From NCBI GenBank assembly GCA_015501605.1, contig JADNRZ010000005.1:2108001-2172000 (forward strand): a stretch of DNA of 64,000 nt, in the 5' to 3' direction. Positions 1-11,014 of this stretch are shown piece by piece. The translations under genes and the position numbers were made by a program. Origin of the DNA: Panaeolus papilionaceus. Lineage: Eukaryota > Basidiomycota > Agaricomycetes > Agaricales. Below the pieces are notes generated by a model, which was given only the letters and a program-made list of their open reading frames with translations, made no database searches and was not told the origin of the DNA. How positions within the stretch are numbered: position 1 is the stretch's first letter; every line of letters begins with the position of its first letter.

Positions 1-2
1 CT

Positions 3-909
3 CAAATCAAGCATAGAGCTACTAACGTTTCGTCAGACGGCGCAATTAGCGCTACATTTTCCGTGCCTGGACTTATCAGTGTCCCGAGTGATGGAATTGC
101 GCACAACGTCACAATCGCCGAATTCTCATTGGACGCTACGATGAGCTGGCTCTGCATACCCAAGCAGGATACAAAGACGCATATCAAGGTACTTGGATAC
201 TATCACGGTGTTTAATTCACGTACTTTTGTTACTGACGACGCTCATAGGCAACTATTAAGAACGCATCGGAGTATCCGCTCCTTCCTGGGAAGGTCAGCA
301 TTCATGTGGATGGAAGTTTTATTTCGAAGACCAGCATCCCGCTTGTAAGCCCAGAAGAAAGCTTCGATTGTCCCTTGGGGTATGTCACACTCGCCCATCT
401 CGTCCAGCGCGATATATTTACAATTCGTCGGAATATGCAGCGTGGACCCATCCATTCGAGTCACATACCACCCTCGCAGCAAGAAGACTTCCAGGTCTGG
501 GTTCTATACAAAGTCGACTAACTATGTATACCAGCAACGTATCACGATTCACAACACCAAGACCCAGGTTATCAAAGGCTTCAAAGTCCTCGACCAATTC
601 CCAATCTCAGAAAACTCGGATATCACGGTTAAACACATCAACCCCCCTCTCATTCTTCCGTCGTCCCAGCCTAACTCAATCACTGGAAGTGCTGTAGGGG
701 ACGAAACTCTCAGTGTGAAGATTTCTTCGGATGTCGTAGCTCAATGGGACGGTGCGGATGAAGCCGAGAAAGGGGAAATCCCTGTTGACCTGGTCGGAAA
801 GGAAGGGAAAGTTGCGTGGATATGTTCTGTGCCTGCTGGTTCGAAGTTAGGTCTGGTGATGCATTGGGAGGTTTCGACACCTGTGGACACGATGGTCACA
901 GGGTTGTGA
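3..909 (+). CDS. DUF4139 (mucoidy-inhibitor-like) protein, 3' part
   Basis: The gene enters from the left edge, so its N-terminus is missing. Three exons join in frame: 3-188, 249-379 and 441-909, with introns at 189-248 and 380-440 (GT..AG). The joined product has the look of the C-terminal DUF4139 domain: a beta-rich stretch around the ATFSVPG motif, then WLCIPKQD, a YVYQQRITIHNTK strand and a closing LVMHWEVSTP strand. Proteins of this family in fungi usually carry an N-terminal DUF4140 domain and a coiled coil, which would lie upstream of the window. The molecular function is not established. Family assignment rests on remembered motif pattern; the splice junctions are strongly supported because all three segments fuse into one uninterrupted domain. 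Confidence 0.75.
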
Positions 910-2042
910 TTTAACTTGACCTTAGTCCTTAATACAGTGCAGTTTTCTCTTGTCTTTCGATCGAGGAGAACATCGAAGTCATTAAATACAATCTGGTGTC
1001 CTACATAGGGATTCGAACAAAAAGCTTTCTTGCTTCTCTTCAACATGAGACATCTTTCATTACAACAACTTGACTTACTTCTTGATAGGCTGGTTGCCGA
1101 TACGTAGTTAAGTATATGGGTTCCGTTAGAGCAGTACACAGTGCTTGCTCAACTCAAAACCACCTGGGCTCCAGTTCCACTACCATGCAACGGATAGGAA
1201 GCGTAATCGAAGGATACACACGCACAAGACTTCCACAATTTGAAGCACCGCTCATCGTATTTCCTACGTTGTCCAGCAAAAAGACATCGGAACCAGTGCT
1301 TAGCCTGTCGCAGCCATTGGCATCCCCAGCTCGACTCACAATCTATGAGGCTGTACCCAGTTCTGACGACTGATCTCTCGAGTTTAATGTTGTAGTGTCA
1401 ATGCCCGATACACCAACATCTGGCGAGCGAAGTGAATGTGATTCCACGTTTGAGGCGCCAATGACGAGGCTTCCAGTGCCCATGGCCATACCCCTAGGCA
1501 CGCTTACTGTCAGTCATGGGTTATTTATTTTCGTTTCCGTTTCAGTAGCTTTATGTAGGTGCAGCCTCAACATGTATTCATTCCTTTATGGACAAAATGC
1601 GAATTCGACCTTCTTAAGGACAATCCAAAAACCAATCGAGTTTAGCTTTCTTTTGATGCTGTCATCAGGGAACCGAACAAACCTCATGCATTCGACAAAA
1701 GCGAGGTTTAGCTCAAGTTTAGCTTGAAATATGAGACTCATACGAATTATTTAAGTACTCGACCACCAGACAGGTTTTCTCGCTTTCAGTTGCCACCGAG
1801 CCAACTTACCGTCGTGCGCAGAAGGAGGGGTTCACTCCATATATTATGTGGATCCAACAGCTCCCTTTGTCGTGAGCGGCTTCCTTTTCATTTAATCAAC
1901 CCTGGACATGAATTGCAATTCATGTAAAATTTCGAGCCGAGCAACATATGAAACTCGACTTCTAAACATCCTCCCCGCACTTCTTTCGTGCAACATATAA
2001 TAAAGAAAGGGTGCCGGTCTTAACGTCCCCCAACACCCTTCC
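910..2042. other. Intergenic, no gene recognised
   Basis: About 1.1 kb between the DUF4139 gene and the first tyrosinase. Short open frames occur but show no domain, no splice pattern and no similarity to other genes in the window. The last 150 bases should hold the tyrosinase promoter. A TCCCTTTGT 9-mer lies at 1862-1870. Confidence 0.6.
1996..2004 (+). promoter_or_regulatory. TATA-like box of first tyrosinase
   Basis: TATAATAAA about 40 bases upstream of the tyrosinase ATG at 2043, in an A-rich context. Position and sequence suit a core promoter element, but the transcription start is unknown. Confidence 0.4.
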
Positions 2043-3351
2043 ATGCCTTGGCACATCTCACTGGTTTTGTTGAAGGCCCTCTCATTTGTGCTGGTCCTTC
2101 ATTATGTTGCCGCCCATCCTCTTGAGTCTAGCTCATCTGCGCCCAGCTGCGGACAAACTCTAGTGAGGCGTGAATGGTACGTTTTGGTTTTCCCATACTT
2201 TGAACCCGAGGCTCATTTACGAGGGATGATGTGAATATACAGGAGATCTTTGAGCGATGGAGAAAGGTCAAGCTATATAAACGCCGTACTCTGCCTGCAG
2301 AAGCGTCGACCAGCCAACACGGATAACAAAATAGCGCAGAGCAGGTTCGACGAATTTCAAGGATACCACATTGACGCCACAAATGATGTCCATGCTGTTG
2401 TGAGTAAATGTCCGCTATACTGTTCCTCTATACTAACTCATCTCTCACAGGGCCAGTTTCTACCGTGGCACCGGTACTTTGTCGCTGTGTATGAAAAAGC
2501 TTTGCGGGAGGAATGCAGCTATACCGGGGCGCAGCCGTAAGTTACTATCCTATGATGCACGGGTTATCTATAATAACGCGTTTCACCTGGTTCGGAATAG
2601 ATACTGGGACTGGTCAATTGATGCAGACGCAGAAGCTCAGAGTGCCGGGGCGTGAGTGACCCTATAATAATTGCACGCACTAGTGAAAGATTTCCAACCC
2701 AAAACCCCTCTCTTAGATTCTTCAATTCTCCTATTTTCGACCCTAAAACTGGGTTTGGCGGCAACGGTGCCCAAGCCACATATCCTCGATGCTTGAAAAC
2801 TGGTCCTTTTGCTGACTTGACCCTCAGCTATGGACCCGGGAGGCAGTCGACCAAGCATTGTCTTACTCGGGGGTTCGACAGATCCATGATCGAATTCTTG
2901 ACTTCTTCAGCAGTCGCTAACACGACGGCTCAGACCAACTTTGAGGACTTCCGGACAGAACTCGAAGGCCAACCAGTCGCTCCGGGGTTCAAGCTGCATG
3001 ATTCCGGACACCTTGTGGTTGGAGGTGAATTGGGGAATGTTTATTCTAGCCCAGGAGGTATGTAACCTTGTTGAAGCTCTTGAAACTTCATTATACCAAA
3101 TCATCGTCGTCTTTGTGAATGCAGACCCCCTCTTCTACGTTCATCACGCAAACCTAGACCGGATTTGGAGACAATGGCAGTTATCCAAGCCAGGTCGACT
3201 TTGGGAGATATCAGGCCGCTCTACGACCGATCCTCCATACGAAGAAGTCACACTCGATTACCCGTTAGTCATGGGTTCTTTAGGCCCGACCACCCCGATC
3301 CGCCAGGTTATGGATACTTTGTCTAACACCTCGTGCTATACCTACGCATAA
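2043..3351 (+). CDS. Short secreted tyrosinase (type-3 copper oxidase)
   Basis: Six exons (2043-2176, 2243-2399, 2451-2536, 2601-2651, 2717-3057, 3125-3351) join in frame to 331 residues. Tyrosinases hydroxylate monophenols and oxidise o-diphenols to quinones, the first step to melanin. An N-terminal hydrophobic segment (about residues 1-24) looks like a signal peptide, so the enzyme is probably secreted. CuA ligands fit His87, His95 and His104 (the last in PWHRYF); CuB ligands fit His237 and His241 in LHDSGH plus the His pair at 263-264 in HHANLDRIW. YWDWS follows CuA as usual. The protein has only the catalytic domain and lacks the C-terminal lid domain of the classic 60-kDa mushroom enzymes. 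It has a convergent paralogue at 5397-6720. The start is the first ATG and gives the signal peptide. Confidence 0.9.
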
Positions 3352-3652
3352 CGATTGCTTCTCCACCGTATCTTTAGCATCTATTAGGAGGTTAAGACCT
3401 ACTAGAAAGTACTTATTATCTCAAATAATTTCATTTATTCCATCCGCCCAGTGCCACCCAGCACACATACTCAATCGCGCTACTTACTCATTAGTGTTAC
3501 ACCAGAAAATGTCTGTTAATGAGTCAACCAAGCTCAAAGGAATCTTCCGAATGTAATTCCCATCCCCTGCAGAAGTAGCAGTCTGAACGAATCCACACAT
3601 TCGACTCGAACTTCCATCTGCGTCGAGTCTGTAAACAAGCAACAACCCCTTC
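3352..3652. other. Intergenic spacer, nothing recognised
   Basis: About 300 bases between the tyrosinase stop and the ATG of the F-box gene. It should hold the tyrosinase 3' end and the F-box gene promoter; no clear motif seen. Confidence 0.5.
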
Positions 3653-5340
3653 ATGTCAATTTCGAGCTTATCCACAGAAATACTGCTTCGTGTTATCAGT
3701 CATTTTCAACGTGAAGATGCTGTATTCTTCAGTCAGGTATGTCTTTCATTTTCGACACTCCGGCGTCGCGCGTTCGCCTTTGATGAATCATTTCTGTTAA
3801 CCATATGTGCCTTCATAATTGCAGACTTGCAGGAGATACCATCAAATCTGTGAGGATAAGATATTATGGAGAGAACTTGCATATCAGATGTGTTTCTCCA
3901 ACATGGTGCTCATACCGCATGACCTTGACACGCTCTCGCTCAAAGAACTTAAGCATCTGGCTACAAGTCCAGGCAGGACACTCAAACTTCTTCAAAATCA
4001 TCGCCAAGCAAATAAGGTAAAAAAAGATGACAAAACGAAGCACTTGGTTCCCAAATACACCGCCATCGTTGTCTCTGAAGCAGAGGCACCATTAGATCAG
4101 ATCGTACTCGTCCCGGGCGGTAGATACCTGGTCACTGGTGCACTCGACGTGTTCAACCTCTGGGACCTCCACGCTTTACCCGAGAAACAAGCAGTTTTCT
4201 TACACGAGTGGACTCATCCAACAACCGATGGCTCTATTCTCACTTATGCGCCTACATCGGATCAGAAGAGCCTCATTCTTCTGGTCACCAGTTCCAGGTG
4301 GGTGTATCAACACTTGTGATACAAATCAAACTGGATTACAACGTGAAGTGTTCTTCAGTCCTCCCAATGCAACAGTGTATACTATATCGTTTACGAGTAC
4401 GGGTGGCGTTGAACTTACGAGTGTGGTGGGACCACTGGACGGAGATATCGACACCGGGCGGTTTGTTTGCTGCACTATATTGGGCAACCGCTTTGCCTAC
4501 ATCTTCGACTCAGTCATGTGTATCTGGGACTACGAACACAATCTATTTGTGAGGTGGGGTACCAGTGCTCCGACTGGTGAATGTCAAGAGGTATGTTAAG
4601 CCCTCTTGGATATCGAAAGAAACAGCAGGAATGACTCTCACCTTTAGATTGTGTTTCACGGAGATAGAGCCTGGTTGCTCTGCAACGACGTGCTAATGGC
4701 TTGGAGCATTCCTGAGCTCACGACACTGGAAATGTATTCAAGCAAGCCTGCCGAAGTACTCGCTCCTGAACTCACCATCGTCATCACAAGACCTCCAAAA
4801 TCATACGAGACTGTCTTGAAACACGACAATACATCCTGGGTATCATCCCAAGATTGGTATAACAACTGTGGGAGCCCTTTAGCCTCGTTTGATATTATCT
4901 GGACAGCCATACGGGTGGAAAAGGTAACAACCTATCCGCTTTCATCCATTTACTCGCCAGAGCACTCTACGCGTCCCATACAGCCAACCTCGACATTTGC
5001 CATGCCCATCTTGGGATGGGATACTATCCTGATCCCGCATGTTATCGATTGCATTCGGCGCTGCAGAGACTTTTTGATCAAACCCATATGCTCGTTCCGG
5101 ATGACCTCCCTGAATCTTATCGTTTCGCCTGCTTGGACATCAAAGGCAGGAGACATGGAGAGCTTCCGTGTAGTTCTTCCTTTACAGTCAAATTCCGCTC
5201 GTCGGGGCTGTCTTCAGGAAGATGAAAACGCGCTTTTTGATGTGATGCATTCGCAGGTCTTTGACCCTGTTGCTGGTCGGGGTTGTAGGATTAACGAGCG
5301 CGACCGGAGGAGCGTTTTAGTTTGGGACTACTTAAAGTAA
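3653..5340 (+). CDS. F-box protein with possible propeller-like C-terminus; 3' frames unresolved
   Basis: Exons 3653-3736, 3825-4297, 4359-4590 and 4648-4923 join cleanly. The N-terminal 45 residues form an F-box: LSTEILLRVISHF, then TCRRYHQICEDKILWREL. F-box proteins recruit substrates to SCF ubiquitin ligases through Skp1. The rest has short repeated beta-rich segments (YLVTGALDVFNLWDL, FDSVMCIWDYEHN) that look like a degenerate WD40-type propeller. After 4923 the model breaks down. Coding-like sequence from about 4962 to 5165 is in another frame (LPESYRFACLDIKG), and the last 35 codons to the stop at 5340 are in the first frame again. No splice pair I tried restores one frame. Either introns are unusual, the assembly has an indel, or the gene is decaying. 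It is unrelated in sequence to F1-F7 beyond the F-box. Confidence 0.6.
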
Positions 5341-5396
5341 GAATTGGAATGTTGGAATGACATATATTATTCTAGAATAATGTCGCATACTAAATG

Positions 5397-6720
5397 TTAC
5401 GCGTATGTGTAGCATTGGGGACTTTGGTGTGTGTCCATAACATCACGGATCGGAACATCGTTAGCCAGAGTGCCCATAATCAGCATGTAATCCAAAGTGA
5501 CATTCACGAAAGGAGGGGTCGTTGTCGATCGGCCTGTTATCTCCCACAGACGGCCACGTTTAGAGTGTTGCCACTTCCACCAAATCCGATCCAAGTTAGC
5601 GTGGTGGAGGTAGAAAAGCGGCTCTTTAAATGCACCGAGAAAGACGGCGGTTTGGTTTAGAGTGTGGCTAGATAGGCTGAGCGAGAGGAATCTTACCTCC
5701 TGGGCTAGAATAAATGTTGCTCATCTCCCCACCGATTGCGATATGGCCACCGTCGTGCAGCATGTGAGTGGGCGTGATAGGTAGTCCTTCCAAATCAATT
5801 CGGAAAAGCTCGAAATTGGGCCGAGCAAGGGTGTTGTTGACGATGGTGGTATTCAAAAATACCTTCATGGTGTTATCGATTCCACGAGTAAGACAGTGGT
5901 CACCGACGAACTTTCCAGGTCCATGAATAGGCCGGTAATTGACAAACGGTCCATTGGATATGCAGCCTCGGAAATCATTGACAAAAATCCTGGAAGTTCC
6001 GCTTGGGTCGTCGGGAACGGTGTAAGTCCCTGGGACACCATCCCCGCCAAAGCCTGTGTGCGGGTCAAATACAGGCGCTTTGGTGATCCTTGAAACGATG
6101 GATCATTATAAGTTAGAGAAATTTCTTGTGTACAGGAATACTTACGATTCCGGGTCAGGAGAGTCCGCGTCGATGGACCAATCCCAGTAGCTGTGCATAT
6201 CATTAACATCATATCATTTGGGTTGCAGGAAGGGACAAACGGATTAGCCCCATTGTAGCCACATTTCTCCTTCAGTTCTCTTTCATATCGGTGAAGGAAG
6301 TAACGGTGCCATGCGAGGAAGTGGCCCTGCAAAAGCTGAGATAAAGGGGGAAATCATAGCAAGAAAGAAGTCTTACGACAAGATGGACTTGATCGGCGAC
6401 TGCTATGTGTAAAGCTTGAAATTCATCAAACCGGTTTCTTGAAACTTGGTCATCTGGATTTTCTGGGGACATATTTTGTAGGCAGAGAACCGCGTCAATA
6501 TATTCGGATTTTTCGTGATCACTGAATGTCCTCCTGAAGATTTTCATGTCGTAACTCAGCAACTAAAATTTGAAGGAAAAGCGACTTACCATTCACGTCG
6601 CTGGAGCACAGCACCACAACTAGGAGGGTGATGCCTGTCAGGGGTGTGATGGGCCACACCTTGGTGAAAAAGACCTGCCAGTGTGAAGAGGGATGCCAGA
6701 ACGGTTTTGTGAAGCAACAT
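5397..6720 (-). CDS. Short secreted tyrosinase, second copy
   Basis: Six exons on the minus strand (6720-6590, 6533-6377, 6326-6241, 6190-6146, 6088-5697, 5623-5397) join to 345 residues. An N-terminal hydrophobic stretch (LLHKTVLASLFTLAGLF) looks like a signal peptide. CuA histidines lie in ALHIAVADQVH and AWHRYF, CuB histidines in MLHDGGH and YLHHANLDRIW; YWDWS is present. As in its paralogue at 2043-3351 there is no C-terminal lid domain. Exons 2, 3 and 6 have exactly the same lengths as in the paralogue (157, 86 and 227 bases) and all splice phases match. The two arose by duplication followed by inversion, with an F-box gene between their 3' ends. The start is the ATG that gives the signal peptide and matches the paralogue around the conserved SCG..L.RREW segment. 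Confidence 0.9.
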
Positions 6721-7708
6721 CGCTGAGGTGGGGGTACAGGGACGGTCACCATAGGCCTGGTATATTCCCCAGCAGTTCGGACTGGGCTTTATACTCTTGA
6801 AGGTAAGTAAGGCTCGTGGAACCCCAGCCTCCTGCTAAAAGTAAGCAGGTTATGGGGCGATACCACCCCAGTCGGATCACAAGTAGACTTTCATCAACGT
6901 CGAAAGAGCGGTTCATGAGGTATGGAGGAAGTGTGATTGCATTCATCTATCAATGATGCTTCCATGGCTGCATGCGTATTTACATGGCATGAAGGATGGT
7001 ATGCACCCATTTTCTGAGAAGCCTTCAGAATGAAAGCTCTATTTAGCAAGGCTGGCGTCCGGCTCAACAACTTAAACGTGAGTTTAGTTTGACGACAGGG
7101 ATATGACAACACGCTGAGCTGGGCTTCAAGTCGGATCAGGACTCGGAAACTTTTGCACGACCGACGCTCTGCTTTGGCATCTTTATCCGATCGCCATGAA
7201 CCCAGAACTTCGCCACTATGAAACTCACGATCACTGAAAGCTGGTAAATTTCCATAAATGTGGCAATAAATTAACTACACCTTGAATTCTTTGTCTACCT
7301 GATCATGATCTTCGAGTAGACTAAGAACGCACATAGTTCAAGCCCAAGAAGCAGACCTCGAAATCTAGTTCAACGCAGACTCCAAGAAATGCGACGTCCA
7401 TCAGAAATTTAGCAAGGTCACAGAAAATCTCCAGAACCACGACCCTGATATCTAAGTAGCCTTTGTATAGATAATGTCAGTACATAGAATGTAACCAGTT
7501 TAATGGCATGAGCGAGGCGAGAAATCAAGTTGAAATCTGGTGTTTGATATAAGTCAGTAGTTGAACGAGCTGAGAAAAGGTTCATGTTGACGGCTTGTGA
7601 TTGTAGTGGAGAGCCTGCCCTAATGTCCTAGTGTCACAGGCTGTTCGTTCAGCTTTTCGTCTTCACCTGAACCTTTCCTGACTTACATCTGTGCTAACAA
7701 ACTTTATC
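6721..7708. other. Intergenic, promoters of tyrosinase 2 and F-box gene F1
   Basis: About 1 kb between two divergently transcribed genes. No coding sequence recognised. The part from about 7490 to the F1 start closely resembles the segment upstream of F2 (from about 9290), so it belongs to the F1/F2 tandem duplication. Confidence 0.6.
6787..6793 (-). promoter_or_regulatory. TATA-like box of second tyrosinase
   Basis: TATAAAG on the minus strand, about 70 bases upstream of the ATG at 6720. A plausible core promoter element; not verified. Confidence 0.4.
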
Positions 7709-9201
7709 ATGGGGAGCGCTATTTTTCCGATGGAAATATTTGGACTGATAATCGACCAGCATCAGAACATGGACGACCCATATCATAGTGGACAGAACGA
7801 CCTCAAACGGTTCTGTTCCATTAGCAAAGGCTTTGCTCGAATATGCCAGCCATATATCTTCCAACATATCACACTTGATTATAAACATAGGAACCATCTA
7901 CCGTCTATAAGGGGACTTGTAGACATTTTAGCACAGCGACCTCACCTCTTGACCTACATCCAAATTATAACAATTAACCTTTCGCCACTAAATCTTCAAC
8001 GAGATATCGGGGATAAACGTGAAGTCTTCCCTGATTTACCATGCTTCCCAATGCTCCAGAATCTGAACGTGGTGGTCAAGCCGCTGGACGCTTCTTACAA
8101 GCGAATCACAGATCCTGATGCGCTTGACCATCACCTTCTGCACCATTGCCTTTCGACGAGCACGAGCACGCTAAGGGGGCTCTCTCTCTGTGGGTTTGCT
8201 GATGTCCCTATTACCCAAATACTTTCTTTCCCCAAACTAGATAAGCTAGTGCTTGTCAGGTGCCAATTGGACAAAGAAGACCAGCCCGCGCCTTCTATCT
8301 CAAGCAGTGTTTTCCCCCTGACGAAGTTGCAACTTGTTCAAACGAGTAACCTTCGTCTTTCTACTCTTCGCCGCTGCGGCCGGCTAGAAGCAGTTCATTT
8401 TTACTCACATTTTCCAATCCGCTTCGATGATGCACCCTCTCCCATCCAAGCTAGTTTACCACTGCCCTTCAGAGTGTTACGGACACTCAACTCTGAATCA
8501 AACTTTGATTGGCCCGCGGTGTGTGCTGCAGCCGTAGCTAGAGGTCAAAAAGCGTTTCCTTCTTTGACAAAGCTCGTGTTGTATACTGCACATGCTCATC
8601 ACATGGACGACATCAATTGCATCTTTCATCACCTTGAAGTGCTAGAAGTTCTAGATCTAGTGATCGCACGAAGTACGTCCATCCATATGACATGTACTTT
8701 CGATATCGAATTCATACATTGAACACTGGCATTTTGTCTTTAGCATCTTCATTTAGCACTCTCGAGCCGTTCTACTCCCTGGATGTGTCCCAACTTATGC
8801 TTGGTTCCATTAAAACCCTCGAGGAAATTACGATTAGGTGGAAATTTGGCCGATACTCCCACCAACTGTTGAACAAAATCCTTGACGCTGTTCTTCTCCT
8901 TCAAGATGGCGGCAAGATAAAATGCCTCACATTCGAATTGGCGTATGGGTGTCTCACCGCTGAGAAGATGGAACAGGAAGCACGGCTATGGACCCAGTTC
9001 ATTGATGTTATCGATGACCCATCCAAATTTACTCGTCTCCAATCTATCCGAGTTTCTATGCAGCTTCGAGCACGGGTCTTCTTTCTCGCCGACGGGGGCA
9101 GGAATTCAGAAGATGTAAAACGGCTTGTAGAAGAACAGTTACTCAGTCTGGACAAGTTAATAAATCACCCGAAAGTCATATTTGACGGAAACTTTCCATA
9201 A
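7709..9201 (+). CDS. F-box/LRR-like protein F1
   Basis: Two exons, 7709-8672 and 8744-9201, give 473 residues. The N-terminus is a degenerate F-box (IFPMEIFGLIIDQHQ, then FCSISKGFARICQPYIF), the family's usual Skp1-binding module. The rest is leucine-rich with the irregular spacing of fungal F-box/LRR proteins, including PMLQNLNVVV, TLRGLSLCGF and HLEVLEVLDLV. It ends with an acidic helical segment and the motif NHPKVIFDGN. The intron is phase 1 and sits after the LEVLDL repeat, as in the six other family members here. A substrate receptor of an SCF ubiquitin ligase is the likely role; the substrate is unknown. ATG 7709 is chosen because the F-box begins right after it and F2 starts at the matching place. 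Closest relative: F2, directly downstream. Confidence 0.85.
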
Positions 9202-9516
9202 TAGAGTGCAAAGTATTACTGACCACGTACTTGATTGTATTCGTTCGAAAATCGTCTGATATATGTCACCTTTTGTACGAGATAATTTCAGCACAGAGAA
9301 TGGTACGAGTCTAATGGGATGAGCGCGACGAGAATTAAGTTGAATATCGGATATAAGTAAGTCAGTAGGAGATCGAAATAGAGAACAGGACGGTTGTGAT
9401 TGCACCAAGCCTGCCCTAATGTTCTCAGTGCACACTCTGGTGCCAGTTCAGCCTTTCATCTCCACCTGAACCTTTACGGCGACATCTGACCTACATCTGT
9501 GCTAACGGATTTTATC
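9202..9516. other. Spacer between F1 and F2
   Basis: About 315 bases holding the F1 3' end and the F2 promoter. The second half resembles the sequence upstream of F1. No further element recognised. Confidence 0.6.
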
Positions 9517-11014
9517 ATGGAGAACTCCATTTTTCCGGTGGAAATATTTGAACTGATAATCGACCAGCATCAGAACATGGACGACCGAGATCGCAGTGAG
9601 GACCTCAAACGGTTCTGTTCCGTTAGCAAAGGCTTTCGTCAAATCTGCGAGCCTTATATTTTCCGCACAATATCAATCAATACAGAAGTGGATTATCTTC
9701 CAACGATTAGGAAACTGGTAAATCTTTTAGTCCAGCAACCTCGCCTCTCAACCTACATCAGATGCATGTCATTCACTCTTCAAGGAGATACTAGAGACCC
9801 TTCTACAGCTCTCCCTGACTTGCCATGCTTGCCTATGCTCGAAGATCTGCAGATTTCTTCAAGATACCGTACAATTTCTTACAGTAAAATCCTATATCCT
9901 AGCGGTACCCTTGAATACCACCTTCCGCGCCATTGTCTTTCAAGCAGCACTGTCAATCTAAGAAGGGTTGGCCTGTGTAGCATTGACGCTGTACCTATAC
10001 TACATATTCTTTCTTTCCCCCAACTAGAGGTCCTCGACCTCACTTATTGCTTGTTGGACTACGAAACCCAGCCTTCCCCCTCCGTCTCAGATAGCACCGT
10101 TTTTTCAGTGAGGAAGTTGGTTATCCTCAGAACGACCAATTTTCGCCCATCTACTCTTCACATGTGCAGCCAGCTAGAAGAGTTTCGTTTCCACCCATTT
10201 TTTCCAATCCACACTGACGATATAACTCCTCCCACTGGAGTTAATTTGTCTCTTTTTTTCAGAGCGTTACGGGCACTCGATTGCTACGCAAACTTCGATT
10301 GGTCCGCTGTATGTGGTGCAGACGGGGCTACAAGCCAAAAAGCGTTCCCTGCCTTAACAACTCTCGTGCTACATACTGGATCTGTGCGCAATATGGATCA
10401 TGTCAATTGCATCTTTAACCACTTTGATATCTTGGAGGTTATAGACCTGACTATCTCGCGAAGTAATAGTAAGTCCGATCTCATTCCAAGTACTTTCGAT
10501 GGACCGAACCGGTGCATTAAACACCTTATTTTTAGGTTTTTCATTCGTGGTTGGCCCTCTTGAGGATCTCTTTTCCTTGGATATCTCTCGACTCTTGCTC
10601 AATTCCATCAACACCCTCAAGCAACTTACCATCAAGTGGGAATCTGATCTATACTCCTCCCAACTTTTGAACCAAGTTCTCGACGCCATTCTTCTCCTTC
10701 AGGATGATAGCAAGCTAGAACACCTCGTATTGGCAATCTTATACGGAAACCTCACTGCTGAACAGATGGAACAAGAAATACAGCTCTGGTCCCAGTTTCT
10801 TGATGTTATCGATAACCCAGCCAAATACACTTACCTGGAATCCATCCGATTTTCCACGCAGCTCCGATCGCGAGCTGTATGCCCCACGGGTGAATCCATG
10901 GATGAAGAAGATAAACTTCGGCTTGTAGAAGAACACGAGCGGAGCCTGGCGAAGTTGATAAACCACCCGAAAGTCGTTTTTGATGGAAACCTTACATACC
11001 GCCCGAATCTCTAG
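9517..11014 (+). CDS. F-box/LRR-like protein F2
   Basis: Two exons, 9517-10468 and 10536-11014, give 476 residues; a donor six bases upstream (10463) is equally possible in frame. The protein is a diverged copy of F1: F-box segment IFPVEIFELIIDQHQ followed by FCSVSKGFRQICEPYIF, leucine-rich middle, and a C-terminal half with LLNQVLDAILLLQD and NHPKVVFDGN. Role inferred as for F1, a substrate adaptor for an SCF ubiquitin ligase. The difference from F1 is spread over the whole length, suggesting an old duplication or fast evolution. The frame is open throughout, so the copy appears intact. Confidence 0.85.

Larger units (their letters stand above)
7490..11014 (+). repeat. Tandem duplication unit pair carrying F1 and F2
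   Basis: Two diverged direct repeats, roughly 7490-9201 and 9290-11014. Similarity covers the upstream segment (shared blocks such as GCCTGCCCTAATGT and ACATCTGTGCTAAC), the start region and the coding exons of F1 and F2, so promoter and gene were copied together. Outer limits are approximate. Confidence 0.7.

Noticed and set aside
990..1100. tRNA-like GTTCGAATCC T-loop on the minus strand
   Set aside because: The bases around the loop do not form a T stem and no D or anticodon arm is present. Treated as chance.
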